Position numbers and translations under genes: made by a program. A stretch of 8,607 nt of DNA from CAXPZW01 sp049594615 (GTDB taxonomy: Bacteria > Bacteroidota > Bacteroidia > Flavobacteriales_D > Sanyastnellaceae), in contig JBMYJR010000079.1 of NCBI GenBank assembly GCA_049594615.1, forward strand, positions 1-8,607, in the 5' to 3' direction. Positions within the stretch are counted from its first letter, which is position 1, and the number at the start of each line of letters is the position of its first letter. Positions 1 through 5,787 of the stretch are shown piece by piece. The notes under the pieces are model-generated. The model made no database searches, was not told the origin of the DNA, and saw only the letters and a program-made list of their open reading frames with translations.

Positions 1-256
1 ATTGGGAGTTCCAGATGGCATTCGGAGTACTTGTGCCCACCTCGAGATGCGGAAAGTTCGGGACGCTGAACACGGCTGTACAGGCGTCCTCCACACTTTC
101 GAATCGCGCATAAATGCGGTAGGTGGTCGCTCCTGCGGGGTAGGCCGATATGGTGCCGTCGTCTTGGTAGTAAACTTCGTTGATGACGTCCACCAATTGT
201 GCCTTGAGCAGGCCCGCACTCAGTGCCAGCAGAGCGGTAAGCAGGATTCGTTTCAT
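1..256 (-). CDS. Secreted protein of unknown function, N-terminal part (runs off left edge)
   Basis: The reading frame starts at an ATG at 256 and stays open for 85 codons to the window edge, so only the N-terminus is visible. Residues 1-20 form a signal peptide: Lys-Arg after Met, a Leu/Ala-rich core, and an end in Lys-Ala-Gln. The mature part begins LVDVINEVYYQDDG and continues YPAGATTYRIYARFE, a beta-rich, Tyr-rich start. I have an impression of similar starts among secreted Bacteroidota proteins but cannot name a family. The ATG lies 27 nt after the stop of the larger secreted-protein gene on the same strand, with no hairpin between them, so the two are probably co-transcribed. The C-terminus, which would show an anchor or sorting signal, is outside the window. 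Coding is likely; function is unknown. Confidence 0.8.
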   Translation of the reverse strand, partial: MKRILLTALLALSAGLLKAQLVDVINEVYYQDDGTISAYPAGATTYRIYARFESVEDACTAVFSVPNFPHLEVGTSTPNAIWNSQ

Positions 257-283
257 GGTCGTTGTCTTGTGGTGCATGAGGCG

Positions 284-2323
284 TTATTCGCAGACCGTTC
301 CGTATGCGCCCAGCACCGCAAGGATGTCTGGTGCGCCAATGACGCCGTCGGCGTTGAAATCATAAGCCGAGCATCCCACAGGGCTGATGTTGAACGTACA
401 CGTACCGTTGTCCAGCACTGCCGCTGGGTCAAAATTCAAGGCTTGCGCATAGGTGCATCCCAAAGGTTGCGGCGCCACCACGCATTGTTCAAGATCGGGG
501 TCCCATACCGTGCCAGCTCCGCAGAACGATTGTCCAAAGTCCACCGTCAACCGGTTGGACGAGAAGCTGTTGGTCGCAGCCAGCAAGCCGGGGTTTGCGG
601 CGCACGCCGCGGTGCGTGTCACCTCCACGCGGTATTCGTTGCTGCCCGAAGGGGGCTCGTTGTCGGTGTAAGCTGTAATGAAGTTGGGCAGCGACGCGAT
701 CAGCTCGCCTGGTTGGCCATCGGTACTTCGGTACACCTCAAAAGAAGTGTAGTCGAATTCCGCTCCCTCGTAGCTGTTCCACGCCAAGTTCACCTCCCCA
801 TTGATGCCTTGGTTGGCGGAAAGGTGGATGGACAAATGGGCCAACTCCTTGACCTCGGTGCTAGCACGACCACAGGCGTCCACACTTTGGACAGCATACC
901 GGTAGCTGCGGGCTTGAGGATTGCTGAGCACATCTTCGTAAAGCCCACTTCCTGAAGGAACTGTTCCCAGCAACAGCTGCTCCTCAAGCGGAGCTTCCAA
1001 GTTGACGATTTCGTAGATGTTGTATTCAACGGCGGTGCCGTTTTCGACCCACGAGATCTCGTTGTAGCCAGATTCGCCCACGGAAATGCCGCAGATCAGC
1101 TGCGGATCTTGGTGGTCGAAGTCGATTTCCTCCCACACAAAAACGTGCTCATAGGTGTGCAGTGCGGTATCCTCGGGGTCACAGCCGTTGTAGAAACTGA
1201 ACGACACCAGCAATTCAAGTTGCGAAACATAGCCGCTATACGGGCCGTTGATGCCGGTAAATTCCCAAGAGTTATAGTAGCTGTTGAACGGTGTCAATGG
1301 CAACACATCTCCGGGCGCAATCGCTCCTACACCGGTCACCTCGAAGCTTTCAAACACCCATGAAACCGGAGGATTGAAGGTTGCGGAATAACCGCCGCAT
1401 CCGTCGGATGTTACATCAAAGAATCGGTCCACGGGTTCGTGGGGAAGCAAGTGTCCGAGCCATGGATGGTTCATGGTGAGTGGGCAGCTTTCGTCCGTGT
1501 AGTTCATGGTGGCTCCGGTAGCCAATGCCAGCCAGTCGTTCACGTCGCATGCCTCACCAACTGCTCCAATAGGGTAATCCCAGCAGCTGGGGTCGGCTTC
1601 AAGCACCGGCGGTAGCATGCACGAGACTTCAGTTCCCAGACCTGCCAAGGCAGGATCCACGCATTGTGAAGGGCTAAGGCACAGTTCGGGGTACTCTGCA
1701 AGCAAACCGATATAGGTGCACCAACCATCATCGCAACCGGCGTCAGGGACGTAGTTGCACGCTGCAGGATCGGTGCAGCCTGGGTAGGTACAGCTGCCAT
1801 CGTCGCACGTGGCTGCGGAGTTGTAGTTACATGCTGCGGGATCGGTGCAATCGGGGTACAGGCAGCTGCCGTCGTTCTCGGTGGCCCACGCCTGGTAGTT
1901 GCACGCTGTTGGATCTGTGCAGCCTGGCGCTGGGCCAATACAGAAGGTGTTGTAAATACTGAAGCCGAAATTGGGATCGTCCATGGCCACCAATACTGTT
2001 CCGTCCTCGGCGGCCAGCTCATAGGACCCGTCCACATCGCAGCCAGGGTCGGCAGAGCCGTTGACTCCATCTCCGTAGTTGTCGGTCATGATGAGATCAT
2101 AACATCCGTCTTCCAAACAGTAGTCGTAGGTGTATGTGGACTCACTGTCAAATGTGCCAGCAGGAACGGAAGCTACCACGTCCAAGGACTCAATATTTTG
2201 AAGGTTGAATCCGGTCTCTTCTCCCCAACAATCGGTGGTGATGGTCACCGTAACATTGGTGCATTGGGCGGAAAGCCCATGGGCCGCAACCATCAGGCAC
2301 AAGAATGCAGTCAGCTTTTGCAT
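284..2323 (-). CDS. Large secreted multidomain protein with CTDPxACNY modules and a dockerin-like C-terminus
   Basis: A 679-residue extracellular protein of unknown function. I chose the ATG at 2323 over a GTG two codons upstream because it directly precedes a good signal peptide (residues 1-20, ending LSAQ). Residues 21-130 form a Cys-containing beta domain with the stretch YDLIMTDNYGDGVNGS, a type common in Bacteroidota surface proteins. Residues 134-204 hold three tandem CTDPxACNY...DDGSC-like modules. Residues 240-410 are an unassigned beta-rich region with WVFESFEVTGVGAI. Residues 410-600 look like two fibronectin type III-like domains (YRYAVQSVDACG; FEVYRSTDGQPGE). Residues 622-643 are a degenerate fourth module. 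The last 30 residues contain DFNADGVIGAPDILAVLG, a single dockerin/EF-hand-like calcium loop. No type IX secretion C-terminal domain is evident. It may bind glycans or other surface proteins, which is inference only. The secreted-protein gene after it is probably in the same transcript. Confidence 0.93.
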   Translation of the reverse strand: MQKLTAFLCLMVAAHGLSAQCTNVTVTITTDCWGEETGFNLQNIESLDVVASVPAGTFDSESTYTYDYCLEDGCYDLIMTDNYGDGVNGSADPGCDVDGSYELAAEDGTVLVAMDDPNFGFSIYNTFCIGPAPGCTDPTACNYQAWATENDGSCLYPDCTDPAACNYNSAATCDDGSCTYPGCTDPAACNYVPDAGCDDGWCTYIGLLAEYPELCLSPSQCVDPALAGLGTEVSCMLPPVLEADPSCWDYPIGAVGEACDVNDWLALATGATMNYTDESCPLTMNHPWLGHLLPHEPVDRFFDVTSDGCGGYSATFNPPVSWVFESFEVTGVGAIAPGDVLPLTPFNSYYNSWEFTGINGPYSGYVSQLELLVSFSFYNGCDPEDTALHTYEHVFVWEEIDFDHQDPQLICGISVGESGYNEISWVENGTAVEYNIYEIVNLEAPLEEQLLLGTVPSGSGLYEDVLSNPQARSYRYAVQSVDACGRASTEVKELAHLSIHLSANQGINGEVNLAWNSYEGAEFDYTSFEVYRSTDGQPGELIASLPNFITAYTDNEPPSGSNEYRVEVTRTAACAANPGLLAATNSFSSNRLTVDFGQSFCGAGTVWDPDLEQCVVAPQPLGCTYAQALNFDPAAVLDNGTCTFNISPVGCSAYDFNADGVIGAPDILAVLGAYGTVCE
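395..460 (-). repeat. Degenerate fourth CTDPxACNY-like module
   Basis: Residues 622-643 of the same protein read GCTYAQALNFDPA followed by VLDNGTC. This keeps the spacing of the module (CT, N-[YF]-xP-A, DNGTC) but loses the ACNY cysteine. It sits immediately before the dockerin-like C-terminus. Confidence 0.65.
1712..1924 (-). repeat. Three tandem CTDPxACNY modules (coding repeat)
   Basis: Three successive copies of a module of about 23 residues lie in the 679-residue protein (residues 134-204). The shared pattern is CTDPxACNYxxxAxxDDGSC, with variants END for DD in the first copy and DDGWC in the third. The DNA copies are also visibly alike, for example the recurring ggatcggtgca and cagctgcc stretches. 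Each unit has three or four cysteines and several Asp/Asn, suggesting a small disulfide-bonded or metal-binding fold, but no structure is known to me. Confidence 0.85.
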
Positions 2324-2394
2324 GGTCACAATTTGACTGTAAAGGTCGGAAATTGGACGCTCAATATATAATTAAGGCCGATGAGTCGAGGGGG

Positions 2395-2422
2395 TGCCCA
2401 TGCTGTCGCGGCATGCCCATGC
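2395..2422. repeat. 9-bp direct repeat TGCCCATGC in the divergent intergenic region
   Basis: The region between the divergent genes (2324-2530) holds TGCCCATGC at 2395-2403 and again at 2414-2422, a 19-nt period or nearly two helical turns. A short inverted pair, CATGC (2399-2403) and GCATG (2411-2415), lies within it. It could be a regulator site for either divergent gene, or chance. The rest of the region upstream of the promoter shows no gene or RNA I can recognise. Confidence 0.35.
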
Positions 2423-2473
2423 GCATGAGCTGGATGGGGCCAGGGGGGAAGGCAGACCGTCTCGCTTGTAAAC

Positions 2474-2486
2474 GCAACAATGTTGC
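2474..2486. promoter_or_regulatory. Zur/Fur-type operator candidate (perfect 6-1-6 inverted repeat)
   Basis: GCAACA-a-TGTTGC is a perfect inverted repeat about one central base. The 6-1-6 shape fits inside the 7-1-7 layout typical of Fur-family operators. It overlaps the -33 element of the promoter in front of the merC-like/folE/COG0523 operon, where a repressor would block RNA polymerase. The gene content points to zinc and therefore to Zur. The regulator is not encoded in this window and the exact Zur consensus of this lineage is not something I can verify here. Confidence 0.6.
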
Positions 2487-2512
2487 AAATAGAAGGGAAA
2501 GAGCTATTTTTG
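2483..2512 (+). promoter_or_regulatory. Bacteroidota-type promoter of the zinc operon
   Basis: TATTTTTG at 2505-2512 matches the Bacteroidota -7 consensus TAnnTTTG exactly. TTG at 2483-2485 lies 19 nt upstream, an accepted spacing for the -33 element. Transcription would start near 2519, about 12 nt before the ATG at 2531. The -33 element lies inside the palindrome, consistent with repression. No Shine-Dalgarno sequence is seen, which is normal in this phylum. Confidence 0.6.
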
Positions 2513-2530
2513 AACTCCTGCAATGTCACA

Positions 2531-2938
2531 ATGCTCAGCACCCTCAAACAGAAATCCGACCTCCTTGGCGCAGCCGCAAGCTTCTTGTGCTTGATCCACT
2601 GCATTGCTACCCCGTTTTTGTTTGTGGCTGCCGCATGCACCGAATCCTGTTGCGCCTCAGCTCCCGCGTGGTGGCGTTGGATTGACATCGGCTTTTTGAT
2701 CATTGCCTTTTTTGCCGTGTGTCGTTCGGCGCGAAAAGGGACCAGCCGCGTACTCAAAACCGGACTGTGGATCAGTTGGGTGGGGTTGGCGGTGTTTATC
2801 ACCAATGAGCAACTCGCGCTGTTTCCAGTGTCGCACTATTTCAAGTACGGCAGCGGTTTGGCGCTCATCACTTTTCACCTGTTGAATTTGCGCCATTGCC
2901 GTTGCCAGGCAGATGGCTGCTGTGCCGCCCATGGATAA
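2531..2938 (+). CDS. MerC-like four-helix membrane protein with Cys/His-rich tail
   Basis: A 135-residue inner-membrane protein of the MerC type. Hydrophobic helices lie near residues 11-33, 49-66, 78-95 and 104-120. The first carries the family-like core ASFLCLIHCIATPFL with Cys20, His23 and Cys24; classic MerC proteins use a cysteine pair in this helix for Hg(II) uptake. Further likely metal ligands are Cys36, Cys40 and Cys41 in the first loop, and the tail RHCRCQADGCCAAHG (residues 121-135). The frame extends upstream to an ATG at 2480, but that codon lies inside the operator palindrome and upstream of the predicted transcription start, so I chose 2531. No merA, merT, merP or merR is nearby. 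With folE and a zinc-chaperone GTPase downstream, a role in zinc (or another thiophilic metal) transport or sensing is more likely than mercury resistance. The substrate is inference. Confidence 0.85.
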   Translation: MLSTLKQKSDLLGAAASFLCLIHCIATPFLFVAAACTESCCASAPAWWRWIDIGFLIIAFFAVCRSARKGTSRVLKTGLWISWVGLAVFITNEQLALFPVSHYFKYGSGLALITFHLLNLRHCRCQADGCCAAHG

Positions 2939-3584
2939 GGAACATTTGGAAGCATTGGGCGATGCCCACGTGTCCACCAGCGTGGATACGCCGCTGCGCC
3001 CCGACGCCTTTGCGTTGACCGAAGACGAAAAAATTGAGGTCATCCAATCCCGCTTTGCAGACATCATGCACACCCTCGGTTTGGATTTGACCGATGACAG
3101 CCTTTCGGGCACGCCTTACCGATTTGCCAAGATGTATGTCACCGAGCTGTTCTACGGATTGGACCCCGCCAAGCGCCCCAAGCTGTCCACCTTCGAGAAC
3201 AAGTACGGCTACCAGAACATGGTGATCGAAAAGAACATCACCTTGGACTCAGCCTGTGAACACCATTTTTTACCCATTGTGGGGCACGCTCACGTGGCCT
3301 ACATCCCCAAAGACAAAGTGGTGGGCCTCTCGAAGATCAACCGCTTGGTGGACTACTACTCCCACCGCCCGCAGGTGCAGGAGCGGCTGTGCCTTCAAAT
3401 TCGAAACGACTTGCAACAGGCCCTAGGCACAGATGACGTGCTGGTGATGATCACGGCCAAGCACCTGTGCGTGTCTTCCCGCGGCATCAAAGACAAAAAC
3501 AGCGAAACCACCACCCTGGAATACGGAGGCGTGTTTCATCAACAACACATGCGCACCGAATTCCTCCGCGCATTGGAGGCGTAA
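2931..3584 (+). CDS. folE: GTP cyclohydrolase I, zinc-dependent (FolE type IA)
   Basis: Converts GTP to 7,8-dihydroneopterin triphosphate in the cytoplasm, the first step of tetrahydrofolate and pterin synthesis; it works as a homodecamer. The 217-residue length fits the family. Zinc ligands are at Cys109 and His112 (SACEHHFLPIVG) and Cys180 (AKHLCVSSRGIKD), one off the E. coli numbering 110/113/181. The substrate-binding and core motif GLSKINRLVDYYSHRPQVQER (in part, residues 132-152) is intact, as is DSLSGTPYRFAKM near the N-terminus. I prefer the ATG at 2931, which gives MDKEHLEALGD and overlaps the merC-like stop by 8 nt, suggesting translational coupling. An ATG at 2913 with an AGG five bases upstream would add six residues and is a real alternative. 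This is the zinc-requiring form, not the zinc-independent FolE2 often found under Zur control. Confidence 0.96.
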   Translation: MDKEHLEALGDAHVSTSVDTPLRPDAFALTEDEKIEVIQSRFADIMHTLGLDLTDDSLSGTPYRFAKMYVTELFYGLDPAKRPKLSTFENKYGYQNMVIEKNITLDSACEHHFLPIVGHAHVAYIPKDKVVGLSKINRLVDYYSHRPQVQERLCLQIRNDLQQALGTDDVLVMITAKHLCVSSRGIKDKNSETTTLEYGGVFHQQHMRTEFLRALEA

Positions 3585-3606
3585 CTGTTCACCACATCAG
3601 GCTCCT

Positions 3607-4821
3607 ATGACAACCAAGCTCCCTGTAACCGTTCTTTCCGGCTTCCTTGGCGCCGGCAAAACCACGCTGTTGAACCACGTGCTGCATAACAAGCAAGGTT
3701 TGAAGGTGGCCGTGATTGTCAACGACATGAGCGAGGTCAACGTTGACGCCGCTTTGGTGCAAAGCGAAAACACCCTCTCACGTACCGAAGAAAAGCTGGT
3801 GGAGATGAGCAACGGCTGCATTTGTTGCACCCTGCGTGAAGACTTGATGGTAGAAGTGGAACGTCTGGCCAAAGAGAACCGCTTCGATTACCTGCTCATC
3901 GAAAGCACCGGCATCAGCGAGCCTATCCCGGTGGCCCAGACCTTCTCATTTGTGGACGAGGAAAACGGGATCGACCTTTCGCGTTTCAGCTATGTGGACA
4001 CCATGGTGACCGTGGTGGATGCCTTCAATTTCTTCAAGGATTTCGGCAGTCCCGAGCGCTTGGACGACCGCAACCTGACCGACATCGACGGCGACGACCG
4101 CACGATAGTCAACCTGCTCACAGACCAGATTGAGTTTGCCAATGTACTTGTGCTCAACAAGACGGATTTGGTGACCACCAAGCAGCTTGGGTTTTTGGAA
4201 GCGGCGCTACGCAAGCTCAACCCGGGCGCCAAAATCGTGCACTCGGAATTCAGCAAGGTGGACCCTGCCGTGATCCTGAACACCGGCATGTTTGACTTTG
4301 AACAAGCCGAACAGAGCGCCGGCTGGATCGCCGAACTCGAAGCCCCCGAGCACACTCCCGAAACCGAGGAATACGGCATCGGCTCCTTTGTGTTTCGGAG
4401 CAAAAAGCCGTTCCATCCTGATCGCTTTTGGAACTACGTGCAACGCACTTTCCCACCCAATGTTATCCGCAGCAAGGGCCTGTTTTGGCTTGCTTCACGT
4501 CCTGATCAAGCCCTGATTTGGGGCCAAGCTGGGGGATCGCTCCGCGCCGATAGCGCCGGGGTATGGTGGGCCAGCATGACCTTTGAAAAGCGTTCACGGT
4601 ACATGGCATTTGTAGAGAACCAGGCCGAGATCGAATCCGACTGGGATACCACCTTTGGCGACCGCAAGAACGAGCTGGTGTTCATCGGTCAAGACTTGGA
4701 CCGCACTCAAATCACCGCCGAACTCACCGCCTGCCTGGTGGACGACGCCGACATCGCCTCCGGCGCTTGGCAAGAGCCCGAGAACGACATGTGGCCGGTA
4801 GAGCGCACGTATGCGTATTGA
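3607..4821 (+). CDS. COG0523 (CobW/ZigA/ZagA-type) GTPase, probable zinc metallochaperone
   Basis: A 404-residue P-loop GTPase of the G3E family. The Walker A motif is GFLGAGKT (residues 12-19). The metal-binding CxCC motif is Cys71-Ile-Cys73-Cys74 in SNGCICCTLREDL. ESTGISEP (99-106) is the Walker B/switch-like region, and NKTD (184-187) gives guanine specificity. A CobW C-terminal domain follows from about 255 (EYGIGSFVFRSKKPFHPDRFW) to the end. Length and layout match the YciC/ZigA/ZagA subgroup, which acts under zinc starvation to load zinc into client enzymes using GTP hydrolysis. In Bacillus subtilis ZagA is reported to interact with FolE. Here the gene lies 22 nt after folE on the same strand, so FolE is the obvious client. 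Cobalamin synthesis (true CobW) is less likely because no cob genes are present. The start at 3607 puts the P-loop at the normal position. Confidence 0.95.
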   Translation: MTTKLPVTVLSGFLGAGKTTLLNHVLHNKQGLKVAVIVNDMSEVNVDAALVQSENTLSRTEEKLVEMSNGCICCTLREDLMVEVERLAKENRFDYLLIESTGISEPIPVAQTFSFVDEENGIDLSRFSYVDTMVTVVDAFNFFKDFGSPERLDDRNLTDIDGDDRTIVNLLTDQIEFANVLVLNKTDLVTTKQLGFLEAALRKLNPGAKIVHSEFSKVDPAVILNTGMFDFEQAEQSAGWIAELEAPEHTPETEEYGIGSFVFRSKKPFHPDRFWNYVQRTFPPNVIRSKGLFWLASRPDQALIWGQAGGSLRADSAGVWWASMTFEKRSRYMAFVENQAEIESDWDTTFGDRKNELVFIGQDLDRTQITAELTACLVDDADIASGAWQEPENDMWPVERTYAY

Positions 4822-4932
4822 TTGCACGAATCCAGCTTCGACTCGTAGAGTGATTGGGTCAAATTGTCGAATGGAATTTTACAGTTAACATTCCGAGGAC
4901 ACCTTGCTGGTATGGATACAAAACCAAGAATA

Positions 4933-5565
4933 ATGAAAACGATTTGTGTGTTTTTCGCATGCCTTCTGGCAACGGCTATGTATGCCCAAGAAAAAGAGTT
5001 TGCTGCCTACTCGGTGGGGGTAGGGTTCAGCCCTTTTGGCCCTTCATTGAATGCAGGCTACAACTTGAGTCAAAAGACGTCTTTCAATGTGGGTCTGGGC
5101 TTTTTGCCTTCTTCGGAGACCCCTGCTGCCTTCGTTCCAGAAATTGATGGCCAAACCTACACGGCCACCGGAACAAGCTCTTGGATGGGTTTCTTCCTGC
5201 GCCACCGTCCTTTTGAAAACCAAAACATTGGCTTCAATGTGGGATTGGCAGTAGGACAAATCGAAAACGAGCTTGTGAAGCGGGATGAGGCCAACGACAT
5301 TGTGGATTGTTGGGTGTTGACCTACAATTCAAACCCTGTCACTTACTTTGGTTTGAGCTATGGAGCGAAGCCGGTGAAAGGCTTTCAGTTTGGTGTGGAC
5401 TTAGGTGTGCTATCCACCGGAGGCCCGAGCATCGAAAATCCTGTAACAGAAATTGATCCAATCAATGACGCTAATCTCTACGAAGCCCGTCGAGACGAGG
5501 TGAAAAGCAAAGCCGGCTGGTCTATGCTTCCCAATCTCCAAGTAACAGCGAGCTATGGCTTCTAA
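4933..5565 (+). CDS. Outer-membrane beta-barrel protein (small, function unknown)
   Basis: A 210-residue probable outer-membrane protein. I chose the ATG at 4933 because it starts a signal peptide (residues 1-19: MKTICVFF core, ending MYAQ); in-frame ATGs at 4864 and 4912 would put hydrophilic residues before it. The mature part alternates hydrophobic and polar residues in Gly/aromatic-rich strands such as AYSVGVGFSPF, FNVGLGFLP, SWMGFFLRHRPF, IGFNVGLAVGQ, VTYFGLSYG and FQFGVDLGVL, and ends VTASYGF. A C-terminal Phe is the usual BAM recognition residue. About eight strands fit, as in OmpA/OmpX-like small barrels. The gene follows the GTPase gene by 111 nt. That gap shows no clear promoter, terminator or copy of the operon palindrome, so read-through from the zinc operon is possible. 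A metal-uptake role is conceivable but unsupported by any motif. Confidence 0.85.
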   Translation: MKTICVFFACLLATAMYAQEKEFAAYSVGVGFSPFGPSLNAGYNLSQKTSFNVGLGFLPSSETPAAFVPEIDGQTYTATGTSSWMGFFLRHRPFENQNIGFNVGLAVGQIENELVKRDEANDIVDCWVLTYNSNPVTYFGLSYGAKPVKGFQFGVDLGVLSTGGPSIENPVTEIDPINDANLYEARRDEVKSKAGWSMLPNLQVTASYGF

Positions 5566-5597
5566 AGCGCTGGATTGAACCAGACTGAGGAACAATC

Positions 5598-5638
5598 AAA
5601 AAGCCCCTTTGGCCTGCACGTGGTCAAGGGGGCTTTTT
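5598..5638. terminator. Bidirectional intrinsic terminator between convergent genes
   Basis: AAAAAGCCCCTTTG (5598-5611) pairs with CAAGGGGGCTTTTT (5625-5638) in a 14-bp stem with one G-T wobble and a 13-nt loop. T5 on one side and A5 on the other allow termination in both directions. It lies 33 nt after the beta-barrel gene and 150 nt beyond the stop of the large minus-strand gene, so it can end both transcripts. Confidence 0.9.
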
Positions 5639-5787
5639 AAATGCGAACACATCTGGCAGTTGTTCTTAAGGAAGCAACTAATGCTTACCTCGAGCCTTCG
5701 AACGGGCAAGCTTTCTGCGCTGTGCACATGTTGAGAACGTCCGAGTAGCCGGTTTGAGACGACCTATGGTCGCCTGGCTATGTGTGT
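5639..5787. other. Intergenic stretch with an imperfect hairpin
   Basis: No gene is supported here. An imperfect hairpin spans 5746-5780: outer stem TAGCCGG (5746-5752) with CTGGCTA (5774-5780), one wobble, and inner stem CGACC (5760-5764) with GGTCG (5768-5772) around a TAT loop, with a 7-nt bulge on one side. On the minus strand it starts 8 nt after the stop of the large surface-protein gene. It has no T-run, so it is more likely an mRNA 3'-end structure, or chance, than a terminator. Confidence 0.35.

Noticed and set aside
2..955. 317-codon plus-strand open frame and other long frames opposite the secreted-protein genes
   Set aside because: These are antisense shadows of the high-GC third-position coding frame on the minus strand; the encoded sequences are Arg/His/Val-rich with no domain, and the minus-strand proteins are clearly real.
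1712..1924. CRISPR-like or intergenic tandem repeat
   Set aside because: The periodic DNA is in frame within a gene and is explained by the repeated protein module.
2362..2370. TATATATTG (minus strand) as a -7 promoter element for the 679-residue secreted protein
   Set aside because: It lacks one T of TAnnTTTG and there is no TTG at the expected distance upstream, so it is too weak to list as a promoter.
2531..2938. Mercury-resistance determinant
   Set aside because: Only a MerC-like protein is present; no merA, merT, merP or merR accompanies it, and the neighbours point to zinc and folate.
3607..4821. Cobalamin-synthesis protein CobW
   Set aside because: Same superfamily, but the CxCC motif, length, folE neighbour and absence of cob genes fit the zinc-chaperone subgroup better.
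5680..5715. TTCGAAC-containing stretch resembling a tRNA T-arm
   Set aside because: The flanking bases do not form the 5-bp T stem on either strand and no acceptor or anticodon arm can be drawn.
5641..5748. Short plus-strand open frame of 35 codons beginning right after the terminator
   Set aside because: It starts 2 nt after the terminator T-run, has no promoter or signal, and its sequence resembles no family I recognise; part of it also forms the hairpin near the convergent gene.
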